Below, one piece after another: positions 7,741 to 16,860 of a stretch of 20,933 nt of DNA (position 1 is its first letter; every line of letters begins with the position of its first letter). The notes below the pieces were generated by a model. It saw only the letters and a list, made by a program, of their open reading frames with translations. It was not told where the DNA came from and searched no databases. Location: the NCBI GenBank assembly GCA_019414725.1, contig DXLM01000055.1:1-20933 (forward strand), given 5' to 3'. This DNA comes from Bacteroides sp. Its GTDB lineage: Bacteria > Bacteroidota > Bacteroidia > Bacteroidales > Bacteroidaceae. The position numbers and the translations under genes are program-made.

Positions 7741-8035
7741 ACATTCTTAAACAAATTAAAACAACAGGAAGAGTAATCTGAACAGCAAGAAAAAGGATGT
7801 TTCTACGACTATTTTCCGTGACAATATCAAAATGCTCTTTTGTAGATATACAAGTAAAGCATATATTATTAATAATCAATACATTAGAATAACACGAGTA
7901 GACATAAAACAAGCGTAAAAATCCCTTATGTAGATACTTTGTAACAACAAAACATATTCACTTCAATGGCATTTTGAATATATTTGGATATCGAAAAAAT
8001 CAGTTGACTAACCTTAACATAAACAAAAAACACAA
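7741..8035 (+). promoter_or_regulatory. susC upstream control region with -7 box and repeated TGTAGATA motif
   Basis: This gene-free stretch of about 295 bp lies between the regulator's terminator and susC. TATATTTG at 7979-7986 fits the TAnnTTTG -7 box and would give a leader of roughly 43 bases. No TTG is present at -33, which fits a promoter needing an activator. TGTAGATA occurs at 7841-7848 and 7929-7936, and the related GTAGACAT at 7898-7905. These are plausible regulator binding sites, though that is inference. No gene or RNA family was recognised. Confidence 0.45.
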
Positions 8036-11000
8036 ATGAAAAAAGATGTTGTATCTAAAGTATGGCAGTTAATATTTCTGCTAGCTTTATCAATTCCGAT
8101 GTCAGGATTTGCACAAGCAATCCAAGTGAAAGGAACGGTACTCGATGCATCAGGCATGACAGTTATCGGTGCCAGCGTATTAGAAAAAGGAACAACCAAT
8201 GGAGTCATCACCGACATGGATGGTAACTTTGAATTAAGCGTGTCTCCTAAAGGTACTCTTGTTATTTCTTATGTAGGTTTCCAAACTCAGGAAATCGCAG
8301 TAAACAATCAACGCAATTTTAAAATTACACTTAAAGAAGATACAGAAGTTTTAGACGAAGTAGTCGTAGTAGGTTATGGTACAATGAAGAAAAGCGACAT
8401 GACCGGAGCTATTTCATCAGTAGATGTTGACGAACTGACTAAGCGTACGACTACCAATCCGGCAGAAGCGCTGCAGGGAAAGATTGCCGGAGTCAATATC
8501 ATGAAGTCGGGAGGTAATGCAGGAGCTGGAGTTTCTGTTAAGATTCGTGGTGTCAAATCATTCGGCGATAATGAACCTCTCTACATTATTGATGGATTCC
8601 CCGGTGATATCAACAGTGTAAACCCTGTCGATATTCAATCTATGGAAGTACTGAAAGACGGTGCAGCAGCTGCCATCTATGGTTCTGTAGCAGCAAACGG
8701 TGTAGTCATTATCACAACCAAGAACGGTAAAAAAGGTGAAACACACATTGATTTCAACACTTATCTGAGTATGACTACCGTAGCCAAACGTATGGAGTTC
8801 TTAAACGCAGAACAATATAAGTCTACTATCAAACAAATGTATATCAATGCAGGACGTGAAGACGAAATTCCTGCTTACTGTACAACCGACACAGGTGTAG
8901 ACACTAACTGGCAAGACGAAATGATGCGCAACGGTCTTTCACAAAACTACATGTTCAGTGTACGTGGAGGTGGAGAAACAGCTCAATACTCTGTATCATA
9001 TAATCATGCTGACGATAAAGGTATCTTCCTCGGAAACGATTTCCGTCAGGATAATGCGCGTATGAAACTCCACATGAGTAAATACATCTTTGATCTGGAT
9101 GCTAACTTAGGCTTCCGCTATACAAAAAGTCATCAGCCGACTTATTCATTGAAAGAAGTCTACAACATTTCACCGCTTGTTCCGGTATACGATGAAAATG
9201 AAAAATATGGTTTCGGACTGACAGCCTCTCAGGGATTACCTTCGAACAATAACCCGATGGCAGACTATTACTATCAGGATGAAACAGAAAAAACATTCAG
9301 CACTACCGCAAATGTTTCTCTAGGTATTAAAATCACTTCATGGTTGAATTTCAAAACCAGCTACGCTTATCGTGGTAAACATTACCGTTACACTTTACAT
9401 TATCCTGATTACATTTCAAATGCACAGCAAACACACTTATATCCTTACAACAGTGAATCTACTTATTATTGGGAAGAACAGACTATAGACAACATTTTAA
9501 ACTTCAACAAGGAATTTGGCAAACACAGCCTGAACGCCATGATAGGTTCTTCTATCACTTCTACAAAAAATACTTCAAATGGTGTTGCAGTAGAAGGATT
9601 TGCAACCAGATATACAGTAGATAAAAACGGTAATTTGGTCAGCACCAACGAACCTTCAGGATTCCTGGATCCTAGTTTCGACACGATCGATGCAGGAAAA
9701 GGTGGTACATATACAGGAGAAGGAACAAAATACGAATATAACCGTGCCTCTTTCTTCGGACGTATCAACTATAACTTTGACAATCGCTATCTGATTCAGG
9801 CAACCATGCGTTACGACGGTTCTTCAAAATTCGGAAAGAACAACCGTTGGGGATGTTTCCCATCTATAGCATTAGGCTGGCGCATCAGTGAAGAAAAATT
9901 CTTCCCGAAGAATACATTTATCAATAACTTGAAGTTCCGCGTCAGCTGGGGACGTCTGGGTAATGAAAATGCATTAGGATATTACGATTTCCAGGCATTG
10001 ATATCTTCTTACAATACTTATTACGGAGGTTACGTACAAGGTAGTGGAAGCAACCCATGGGCAGGTGCTGTTGCATGGAACATGGAGCGTAACGACTTGA
10101 AATGGGAAACAACAGATACCAAGAATATCGGATTCGACTACGCTATGTTCAATAACCGTCTGACTGGTAGCATCAACTACTATATCAACCAGACTGAAGA
10201 TTTGCTGATTACCAAAAAACTTTCTCCGTCTGCCGGATATCAAAATCCGATTTTAAATGTCGGCAAAATCAGAAACAGAGGATTCGAATTAGAATTGAAC
10301 TGGAACGACCGCATTAAAGACTTTGAATATGGCATCGGATTCAACCTCAGTACAACTCATAATGAAGTAATCAGCCTTGCAGATAAAGGTCAGGCTCTTT
10401 ACTGTACAGGTCTGGTATATGGAACCGACTATACACCTGCTTATGCAACAGAAGGTAAGCCTATCAGTGCCTTCTACTTATATCGCACAGACGGTATTTT
10501 CCAGAGTGATGCTGAGGCAGCTGCATATGTAAATGCCAATGGTGAAAGACTTCAACCTAATGCTAAAGCCGGTGATATCCGTTTCAAGGATATCAATGGT
10601 GATGGAGTATTGGACGAAAACGACCGTGAATATTGTGGAACCGGTATTCCTAAAGTAGAAGCCAACCTGAACCTGACCGCAGGTTATAAAGGATTTGACC
10701 TGAGCCTTTTATTTGGAAGCGCATGGGGACATAAGCTGTTCAACGGTAACCGATATTTCTACGAAAGCATGCAGACACCGGGACAAATGCTGACCAGCGT
10801 GTTAGATGCATGGACACCGACAAATACGGATACAGACATGCCTCGTGCCGTATTGAACGATCCTAACAGAAACGCACGTGAATCTGACCGTTTCCTCGAA
10901 AACGGAAACTTTGTCCGCTTGCGTCAGGCTCAGCTCGGATATACCTTGCCGACAAATATCCTGAAGAAGGCATATATCGAAAAATTACGTTTCTATATCA

Positions 11001-11143
11001 GCGGTGAAAATCTGTTTACTATCACGAAGTATTCTGGAACAGATCCTGAATTCTCAAGAAGCAGTCCTCTGGATACAGGTATTGACAGTTACATTTTCCC
11101 ATTTACCCGTTCATTTACAGTAGGAGCGCAATTAACATTCTAA
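8036..11143 (+). CDS. SusC/RagA-family TonB-dependent outer-membrane glycan transporter
   Basis: This 1035-residue protein would import oligosaccharides across the outer membrane using TonB energy. Residues 1-27 are a signal peptide ending SGFAQA. Residues about 29-108 form a carboxypeptidase-regulatory-like domain ('VKGTVLDASGMTVIGASV', 'GVITDMDGNFELSV'). The SusC signature near 'EVLDEVVVVGYGTMKKSDMT' (residues about 104-123) leads into the plug domain (about 115-230). The remainder is a 22-strand barrel rich in aromatic strands and ends in a terminal F. There is no N-terminal STN domain, so this transporter is not the ECF/FecR-signalling type, matching control by the adjacent TPR regulator instead. 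It lies 25 bp before susD and surely shares its transcript. Substrate cannot be read from the sequence. Confidence 0.95.
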   Translation: MKKDVVSKVWQLIFLLALSIPMSGFAQAIQVKGTVLDASGMTVIGASVLEKGTTNGVITDMDGNFELSVSPKGTLVISYVGFQTQEIAVNNQRNFKITLKEDTEVLDEVVVVGYGTMKKSDMTGAISSVDVDELTKRTTTNPAEALQGKIAGVNIMKSGGNAGAGVSVKIRGVKSFGDNEPLYIIDGFPGDINSVNPVDIQSMEVLKDGAAAAIYGSVAANGVVIITTKNGKKGETHIDFNTYLSMTTVAKRMEFLNAEQYKSTIKQMYINAGREDEIPAYCTTDTGVDTNWQDEMMRNGLSQNYMFSVRGGGETAQYSVSYNHADDKGIFLGNDFRQDNARMKLHMSKYIFDLDANLGFRYTKSHQPTYSLKEVYNISPLVPVYDENEKYGFGLTASQGLPSNNNPMADYYYQDETEKTFSTTANVSLGIKITSWLNFKTSYAYRGKHYRYTLHYPDYISNAQQTHLYPYNSESTYYWEEQTIDNILNFNKEFGKHSLNAMIGSSITSTKNTSNGVAVEGFATRYTVDKNGNLVSTNEPSGFLDPSFDTIDAGKGGTYTGEGTKYEYNRASFFGRINYNFDNRYLIQATMRYDGSSKFGKNNRWGCFPSIALGWRISEEKFFPKNTFINNLKFRVSWGRLGNENALGYYDFQALISSYNTYYGGYVQGSGSNPWAGAVAWNMERNDLKWETTDTKNIGFDYAMFNNRLTGSINYYINQTEDLLITKKLSPSAGYQNPILNVGKIRNRGFELELNWNDRIKDFEYGIGFNLSTTHNEVISLADKGQALYCTGLVYGTDYTPAYATEGKPISAFYLYRTDGIFQSDAEAAAYVNANGERLQPNAKAGDIRFKDINGDGVLDENDREYCGTGIPKVEANLNLTAGYKGFDLSLLFGSAWGHKLFNGNRYFYESMQTPGQMLTSVLDAWTPTNTDTDMPRAVLNDPNRNARESDRFLENGNFVRLRQAQLGYTLPTNILKKAYIEKLRFYISGENLFTITKYSGTDPEFSRSSPLDTGIDSYIFPFTRSFTVGAQLTF

Positions 11144-11168
11144 TACATACAAACTCAGCATTAAGAAT

Positions 11169-12671
11169 ATGAAAAAGATATTTTATTTAGCAAGTATAAT
11201 ATGCCTCGCCCTGTCATCTACTTCATGCGAGGACTTCCTGACCGTAGAGTCACCGGACGAACTGACAACAGACAATTACTGGAGAAATGAACAGGATGCA
11301 CAAGCTGGACTGGCAGCAGCCTATTCACAACTCTATCATGGTGATACATATGCAACTAGTGAAGTGCGATGGCCAACCGAAGAATACCGTGCAGACATTG
11401 TCAATTTAGGTAGTGATGCCGGTAACTACGACCAGTGGGTAGCACTTTATTATTTCAACTATACCAATGGTAATACTCAGTTCTCTTATTATTATCAGGA
11501 TTTATACAGAGGAATCAACTTTGCCAACCAGGTATTAGCCAATGTTCCGAATATCCCGAATCTGGATGAGAACAAGCGTAACGAACTTCTTAACGAAGCA
11601 CATTTTCTGAGAGGATATTATCATATGATGTTATTGCTCAACTGGGAAAAAATCATCATCCGCAACGAATACATTAAAGAGTCTTCTCAATTGAACCGTC
11701 CGTTATCCGAACGTACAGCCTGCTGGGATTTCATTCTGGAAGAACTGGAAAACTACGCAGCCCAACTGCCGGAAAGCCGGAACGAAAATGAATTAGGACG
11801 TGCTACCAGCGGTACTGCTTATGCTTATATCGGTTTTGCCTATCTGACTCGTGCATACGAAGAACCTGAAAAGAAAAGCACTTATCTGGACAAAGCTCTT
11901 ACAGCGCTGAACAATGTAAAAGGATATTCACTCGTAAGCGGAGAAAACCTGATAGGAATGTTTAACGGAACAAACAAAAACTGTTCTGAATCTATATTCG
12001 AAGTACAGTACAGCAAGAGCGAAGCAAATGGTTCTGTACACTATTCTTACCTGAACCAATGGATTGGTGCGAAAGAGTTGAACGGATATGATGAAATTCT
12101 GCCTAGCAACATGCTGATGGAAGAATATATGAAAGGAGGTAAGTTGAACGACGGACGCTATGACGAACGTCTGTACAACACAATCTACTTCCAGTGCGAC
12201 TACTTCAACGACGGAACAGGAAGAGTTATGGGAAAAGAATATGACGAATTGTTTGGAGGTGAGAATAAACCGGTATTCCGTAGATTTACCTCTCCGACAC
12301 TTGAAGAGATGCAAGAAGCATGCGCTATAAACATTCCATTGATGCGCCATGTGAATGTATTGCTCATGAAAGCTGAAGTATTAAACGAACAAAACCATCC
12401 AGAACAGGCTATTCCTATTATCAATGAAATTAGAAGTGTACATGGTAATATGCCTCCGATGGAAGGTACAACCCAGCAAGAGGTACGCGATCAGATAGAA
12501 CATGAACGCATTCTTGAATTCCCATTGGAAAGTTACCGCTGGTATGATTTACGCCGGTGGGGAAAGACAGCGTCTGCATTACAAAAGGCAGGCCGCACAG
12601 GATTCGATGAAAGCAAGTTGTTCTACCCAATACCTAAATGGGAGATTGATGCAAATCCTGAAGTAAAATAA
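11169..12671 (+). CDS. SusD/RagB-family surface glycan-binding lipoprotein
   Basis: The 500-residue product caps the SusC barrel and binds the glycan at the cell surface. The signal peptide ends at lipidated C20 (ALSSTSC), followed by the acidic E-D, which fits the Bacteroides surface-export signal for lipoproteins. The N-terminal half shows the SusD-like TPR helical pattern ('DNYWRNEQDAQAGLAAAYSQLY', 'NEAHFLRGYYHMMLLLNWEKI'; both in about residues 37-165). The C-terminal half carries the SusD/RagB family end ('VNVLLMKAEVLNE', 'IEHERILEFPLESYRWYDLRRWG', 'FYPIPKWEIDANPE'). It is the normal partner of the SusC gene directly upstream and is followed by a terminator. Confidence 0.95.
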   Translation: MKKIFYLASIICLALSSTSCEDFLTVESPDELTTDNYWRNEQDAQAGLAAAYSQLYHGDTYATSEVRWPTEEYRADIVNLGSDAGNYDQWVALYYFNYTNGNTQFSYYYQDLYRGINFANQVLANVPNIPNLDENKRNELLNEAHFLRGYYHMMLLLNWEKIIIRNEYIKESSQLNRPLSERTACWDFILEELENYAAQLPESRNENELGRATSGTAYAYIGFAYLTRAYEEPEKKSTYLDKALTALNNVKGYSLVSGENLIGMFNGTNKNCSESIFEVQYSKSEANGSVHYSYLNQWIGAKELNGYDEILPSNMLMEEYMKGGKLNDGRYDERLYNTIYFQCDYFNDGTGRVMGKEYDELFGGENKPVFRRFTSPTLEEMQEACAINIPLMRHVNVLLMKAEVLNEQNHPEQAIPIINEIRSVHGNMPPMEGTTQQEVRDQIEHERILEFPLESYRWYDLRRWGKTASALQKAGRTGFDESKLFYPIPKWEIDANPEVK

Positions 12672-12682
12672 AGAAATCTTCC

Positions 12683-12719
12683 GGTTCGGAAGATGTTGCT
12701 CTTCCGAACCCTTTTCTTT
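12683..12719 (+). terminator. Rho-independent terminator after susD
   Basis: A perfect 10-bp stem (GGTTCGGAAG at 12683-12692 with CTTCCGAACC at 12701-12710) with an 8-nt loop is followed by a T-rich run. It starts 11 bp after the susD stop. Its loop contains the -33 element of the next promoter. Confidence 0.88.
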
Positions 12720-12726
12720 ACTTTTG
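12696..12726 (+). promoter_or_regulatory. Full-consensus promoter for the lysO-GH2-GH63 genes, overlapping the susD terminator
   Basis: TTG at 12696-12698, a 20-bp spacer and TACTTTTG at 12719-12726 fit the Bacteroides TTG/TAnnTTTG promoter with ideal spacing. The -33 triplet is inside the terminator loop. The predicted start of transcription is about 20 bases before the ATG at 12755. Confidence 0.7.
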
Positions 12727-12754
12727 CCCACAAAAAAGATTACAAAAAAAGAAT

Positions 12755-13033
12755 ATGTTTACTGTTATCGGATTAATGTTAGGAGGTATGGCAATAGGTT
12801 TCCTGCTCCGTCGCCAAGAATTTTCGTGGATAAATAAAGTCATAACATCACTAATCTGGGTACTCCTTTTTTTATTAGGAGTAGAAGTAGGAGGAAATCG
12901 CCAGATAGTAGAAGGACTTGCAACTTTAGGAGTAGAAGCCTTTACCATTACGCTGGCATGCGTATTGGGAAGTTGTATCTTCGCTTGGGGACTATGGTAT
13001 CTCCTGTATAAAAAGAAAGGAGGAAAAGCATGA
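12755..13033 (+). CDS. LysO-type exporter, N-terminal part (DUF340 domain)
   Basis: This 92-residue hydrophobic protein has three membrane helices near residues 3-17, 30-48 and 62-86 and ends in a basic tail (KKKGGKA). It matches the N-terminal portion of LysO (YbjE), the inner-membrane lysine exporter of E. coli. The next gene encodes the rest, and the stop overlaps its start as ATGA (13030-13033), which gives tight translational coupling. The two parts together are 292 residues, near the size of single-chain LysO. Split LysO pairs are, to my knowledge, usual in Bacteroidota, so this is not a frameshift. The exported compound in this PUL setting is unknown. Confidence 0.8.
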   Translation: MFTVIGLMLGGMAIGFLLRRQEFSWINKVITSLIWVLLFLLGVEVGGNRQIVEGLATLGVEAFTITLACVLGSCIFAWGLWYLLYKKKGGKA

Positions 13034-13632
13034 AAGGCAGTTTGATCATTGTCGGATTTTTTGTTCTTGGAACATTATGCGGGGCTTTTCATCTCATCCC
13101 TTTCGACGTAGCACAAAGCAATATCAGCTTCTATGCCTTATGTGCATTGATGTTCAGTGTAGGCCTAAGTATCGGAAACGATCCACAGACCTTGAGAAAT
13201 TTCCGTTCGCTGAATCCAAGACTGATCTTCCTGCCTGTTGCTACTATACTGGGAACCATATCGGCAGCTGCACTGGTGAGCCTCATTCTTCCCCACCGGA
13301 GTGCCGCCGACTGTATGGCAGTTGGTTCGGGCTTTGGTTATTATTCACTATCCAGCATCTTCATTACGCAATATAAAGGGCCGGAGCTAGGAACCATTGC
13401 TTTACTTTCTAACATAACCCGTGAAATAATTACTTTGTTGTGTGCCCCTCTACTGGTTCGGTGGTTCGGAAATCTGGCACCGATATCAGCAGGAGGAGCT
13501 ACGACAATGGATACTACCCTGCCTATTATAACCCGTTATGCAGGTCAGCAATTTGTCGTAGTTTCCATTTTTCACGGATTCGTAACCGATTTTAGTGTAC
13601 CATTTCTTGTCACCTTCTTTTGTTCCATCTAA
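13030..13632 (+). CDS. lysO: LysO-family exporter, C-terminal part
   Basis: The 200-residue protein has about five hydrophobic helices, including about 3-22, 32-50, 67-92, 119-148 and 171-198. It shows conserved LysO family features such as 'VGLSIGND', 'GSGFGYYSLSSIFIT' and 'LSNITREIITLLCAPLL' (residues about 43-145). In E. coli LysO exports lysine and its toxic analogue thialysine. Together with the preceding small ORF it should form the full transporter in the inner membrane. A lysine-type exporter placed between SusD and glycosidases is unusual and may point to an amino-acid-linked glycan. It is followed after 17 bp by the GH2 gene and is likely cotranscribed with it. Confidence 0.85.
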   Translation: MKGSLIIVGFFVLGTLCGAFHLIPFDVAQSNISFYALCALMFSVGLSIGNDPQTLRNFRSLNPRLIFLPVATILGTISAAALVSLILPHRSAADCMAVGSGFGYYSLSSIFITQYKGPELGTIALLSNITREIITLLCAPLLVRWFGNLAPISAGGATTMDTTLPIITRYAGQQFVVVSIFHGFVTDFSVPFLVTFFCSI

Positions 13633-13649
13633 GAAAAATACCAAATTCT

Positions 13650-16600
13650 ATGAAGAAGCACTTTTTTTATCTAACATACATGCTTGCCCTTGCAGCTACA
13701 TTGCCGGCTAATGCCGACAATGTGCCCTGGCAAAACCCACAGATAAACGAAATAAACCGTGAAGCAATGCATGCACACTTCATTCCATTCATCAATGAAG
13801 ATGCAGCATTGGCACAGCAGGCATTACCTGACTTACAACGTTTCGAAATAAATTCAAAGACCGAACGACGCGTTTCACTTAACGGCACTTGGAAATTTCT
13901 TTTCTCCAAGAATAACGATGCTTGTCCTGCCGATTTTCATAAACCGGGATACAGCACACGCAAATGGAAAAACATAGAAGTACCAGGCAGTTGGGAACTT
14001 CAAGGATTTGATGCCCCCATTTATACCGACGTATCTTATCCATTCCCTTGCAATCCACCGTATGTACCAGCAGACTATAATCCGGTAGGAGCTTATGTCC
14101 GTGAATTCACAGTACCCGAAGACTGGGACGGAATGGATATCTTCCTCGACTTCGAAGGGGTAGAATCTGCATATTACTGCTGGGTAAACGGAGAACTTGC
14201 CGGATACAGCGAAGACAGCCGTCTGCCAGCTCACTTTAATGTAACCAAGTTATTAAAAAAAGGGAAAAACAAGCTGGCTGTCAAGGTATTCAGATACAGT
14301 GACGGATCTTACATGGAAGATCAGGACTACTGGAAATATAGTGGAATAGAACGAGATGTCTATTTGTATGCGCGTCCACAAAGCCGAGTAAAAGACTTCA
14401 AACTCACGGCCGAACTGATCAATCAATATAAAGACGGTGATTTTGATGTAAATATCACACTGAATCAGCCTCAGCAAGGTCAGCGTGTAGAGTTCAAATT
14501 ACTGGATGCAAAAGGTAATGCTCTTTACACTCAGGATAAAGAAATTAAAAACAGCACCGACACATTATTGTCTGGCAAAAAACTACTTAAGGATGCTCTG
14601 GCATGGACAGCCGAAACACCTAATCTTTACACACTGGTTGTCAACACATTCGACCAGCAAGGAAAACCGATGGAATCATTTGCACATCCATTCGGATTCC
14701 GCACTGTAGAAATGAAAAACGGACAACAACTTATTAATGGTGTACCCGTATTGTTCAAAGGAGTAAACCGACACGAACACGATCCATATAAAGGACGCTC
14801 CATCGATGTCGCAAGTATGTTGACGGATATCCGGCTGATGAAGCAATTCAACATAAACGCTGTACGTAACTGCCATTATCCAGACCACTACCAATGGTAT
14901 GCATTGTGCGACAAGTACGGACTATATCTGGTTGGCGAAGCAAATATCGAGAGCCATGGAATGATGAGTCACAAAGATGGAACACTTGCCAATTATCCGG
15001 AATGGGAACCTGCATTCATGCAACGCATGAGCCGTATGGTTATGCGCGACCGCAACTGTACAGCTATTGTTACATGGTCATTAGGTAACGAATCAGGTTA
15101 TGGTAAACATTTCGAAACAATATACGACTGGACCAAGAAAACAGATCCTACCCGTCCGGTACAATACGAAGGTGGAGGTTACGAAGCTAAATCGGATATT
15201 TATTGCCCGATGTATCCCCGCATCTGGTCGCTCCGTCGTCACATTAATCAGCGCGATGCACGCCCGATGATTATGTGCGAATATGCTCATGCAATGGGAA
15301 ACAGTGTCGGCAACCTGCAAGATTATTGGGATTTAATCTATAAGTACGACCAGTTACAAGGTGGATTTATCTGGGACTGGGTAGACCAGACATTTGCAAA
15401 GAAAGACGAAAAAGGAAAAGACATCTGGGCGTATGGAGGAGATATGGGCTATGTAGGAGTACACAACGACTCCAACTTCTGTGCCAATGGACTGATTGCA
15501 GCCGACCGTTCTTTACATCCGCATATTTATGAAGTGAAGAAGGTATATCAGTACATTCACTTCCGTCCTGTAGCCTTTACTGCCAATCGGATTAATATAA
15601 CCAACTGGCATGATTTCATCGACCTATCCGGTTATCAGTTGCGCTGGACAATAGAAGCTGACGGTAAAAGCATTCAGCAGGGAGTAATGGATTTTCCACA
15701 GATACCGGCACGACAAAGCCGGGAGATCGTACTTCCTATGCAGACTATTGCCGCAAGTGAAAAAGAATATTTCTTGAAACTGGAAGCAATTACCCGCCAG
15801 GATGCTCCTATGATTCCGGCAGGACATATAGCTGCAATGGAACAGTGGCAACTGCCTGTAGAGCAGATAGCTCAAAACATAGAGCCAATTGACGGTTCAC
15901 TAAGATCGGAACGTACTCCGGAAAGCATCAGTCTGAGTGGAACTAACTTCCGTATCAGCTTCTCCACAGCCGACGGAGAAATGACGGCTTTAGAATATAA
16001 CGGAAAGAATCTCATAAAAGAAGGTCTGCAAGCTAACTTCTGGCGTGGATTGACAGATAATGACGTAGCCAATGGCACTCCCGAACGTTGCAGAATCTGG
16101 AAAGAAGCAGGTAAGGATGCGAAACTGAAAGACTTGAAATTAAATGAAAGGAGCGACAAACGTCAGGCCATTGTCACTGCTACATACCGCATGGAAAAGC
16201 AAGATGCCGACCTTAATATTAATTATATAATCCGTCCTGACGGTGCAGTGAAAGTTACCATGTCATTTATCCCTGGTCAAAAACAATTACCAGAAATGCC
16301 TCGTCTGGGTATGCGTATGATTTTGCCTGCCGATTATGAAATGATGACATGGCTCGGACGCGGCCCACATGAAAACTATGCCGACCGTAAGAACAGTGCT
16401 GCAATAGGTGTCTACACTGCTAGCGTATGGGAACAGTATCATCCGTATGTACGTGCACAGGAAACAGCAAACAAATGTGATGTACGCTGGGTAGCATTAC
16501 GTAACCAGTCAGGAGAAGGTCTGCTTGTCACCGGAGAAGAACCTTTGAGTATCAGTGCATGGAACTTCCCACTTGAAGACATCGGCTATCGCCCATTCAG

Positions 16601-16817
16601 CGTAGAGCGTCATCATGGAGGAAGCATAGAGAAACAAGATCTGGTATGGCTGAACATCGATCACATGCAAATGGGAGTAGGTGGCGATAACACTTGGGGA
16701 GCACAGGTACATCCTGAATATACAATAACTCCTCATGCATGGCAGTACAGCTTCACCATTCAACCTCTGGATAAGGAAATGGATGCAGCCTCACAGGCTC
16801 ATAAGAGACTCTTCTAA
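13650..16817 (+). CDS. Periplasmic GH2 beta-galactosidase, LacZ-like
   Basis: The product has 1055 residues from ATG 13650; an extension to a TTG at 13620 is rejected because it would add ten residues ahead of a clear signal peptide (MKKHFFYLTYML...LPANADN, cut near residue 22). Domains in order are the GH2 sugar-binding domain (about 60-230), Ig-like domain (about 235-345), catalytic TIM barrel (about 347-640), a DUF4981-type domain and the Bgal_small_N domain (about 775-1045). This is the five-domain LacZ plan. The acid/base is E481 in WSLGNESGYG and the nucleophile is E544 in MIMCEYAHAMGN. It should release terminal beta-galactose in the periplasm after import by SusCD. Exact linkage cannot be told from sequence. 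Confidence 0.92.
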   Translation: MKKHFFYLTYMLALAATLPANADNVPWQNPQINEINREAMHAHFIPFINEDAALAQQALPDLQRFEINSKTERRVSLNGTWKFLFSKNNDACPADFHKPGYSTRKWKNIEVPGSWELQGFDAPIYTDVSYPFPCNPPYVPADYNPVGAYVREFTVPEDWDGMDIFLDFEGVESAYYCWVNGELAGYSEDSRLPAHFNVTKLLKKGKNKLAVKVFRYSDGSYMEDQDYWKYSGIERDVYLYARPQSRVKDFKLTAELINQYKDGDFDVNITLNQPQQGQRVEFKLLDAKGNALYTQDKEIKNSTDTLLSGKKLLKDALAWTAETPNLYTLVVNTFDQQGKPMESFAHPFGFRTVEMKNGQQLINGVPVLFKGVNRHEHDPYKGRSIDVASMLTDIRLMKQFNINAVRNCHYPDHYQWYALCDKYGLYLVGEANIESHGMMSHKDGTLANYPEWEPAFMQRMSRMVMRDRNCTAIVTWSLGNESGYGKHFETIYDWTKKTDPTRPVQYEGGGYEAKSDIYCPMYPRIWSLRRHINQRDARPMIMCEYAHAMGNSVGNLQDYWDLIYKYDQLQGGFIWDWVDQTFAKKDEKGKDIWAYGGDMGYVGVHNDSNFCANGLIAADRSLHPHIYEVKKVYQYIHFRPVAFTANRINITNWHDFIDLSGYQLRWTIEADGKSIQQGVMDFPQIPARQSREIVLPMQTIAASEKEYFLKLEAITRQDAPMIPAGHIAAMEQWQLPVEQIAQNIEPIDGSLRSERTPESISLSGTNFRISFSTADGEMTALEYNGKNLIKEGLQANFWRGLTDNDVANGTPERCRIWKEAGKDAKLKDLKLNERSDKRQAIVTATYRMEKQDADLNINYIIRPDGAVKVTMSFIPGQKQLPEMPRLGMRMILPADYEMMTWLGRGPHENYADRKNSAAIGVYTASVWEQYHPYVRAQETANKCDVRWVALRNQSGEGLLVTGEEPLSISAWNFPLEDIGYRPFSVERHHGGSIEKQDLVWLNIDHMQMGVGGDNTWGAQVHPEYTITPHAWQYSFTIQPLDKEMDAASQAHKRLF

Positions 16818-16860
16818 AAGAAGCGTTTTTGGTTTACATACTTAAAAACATCAATCAACA

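Noticed and set aside
7935..7941. TACTTTG as the susC promoter -7 box
   Set aside because: It has only one base between TA and TTTG. TATATTTG at 7979-7986 fits the consensus and is better placed.
12755..13632. Frameshifted lysO pseudogene
   Set aside because: The ATGA overlap, the intact halves and a combined normal length point to two genuine coupled genes.
13620..13649. Longer GH2 start at a TTG
   Set aside because: It would overlap the lysO end and put ten residues in front of a typical MKK signal peptide.
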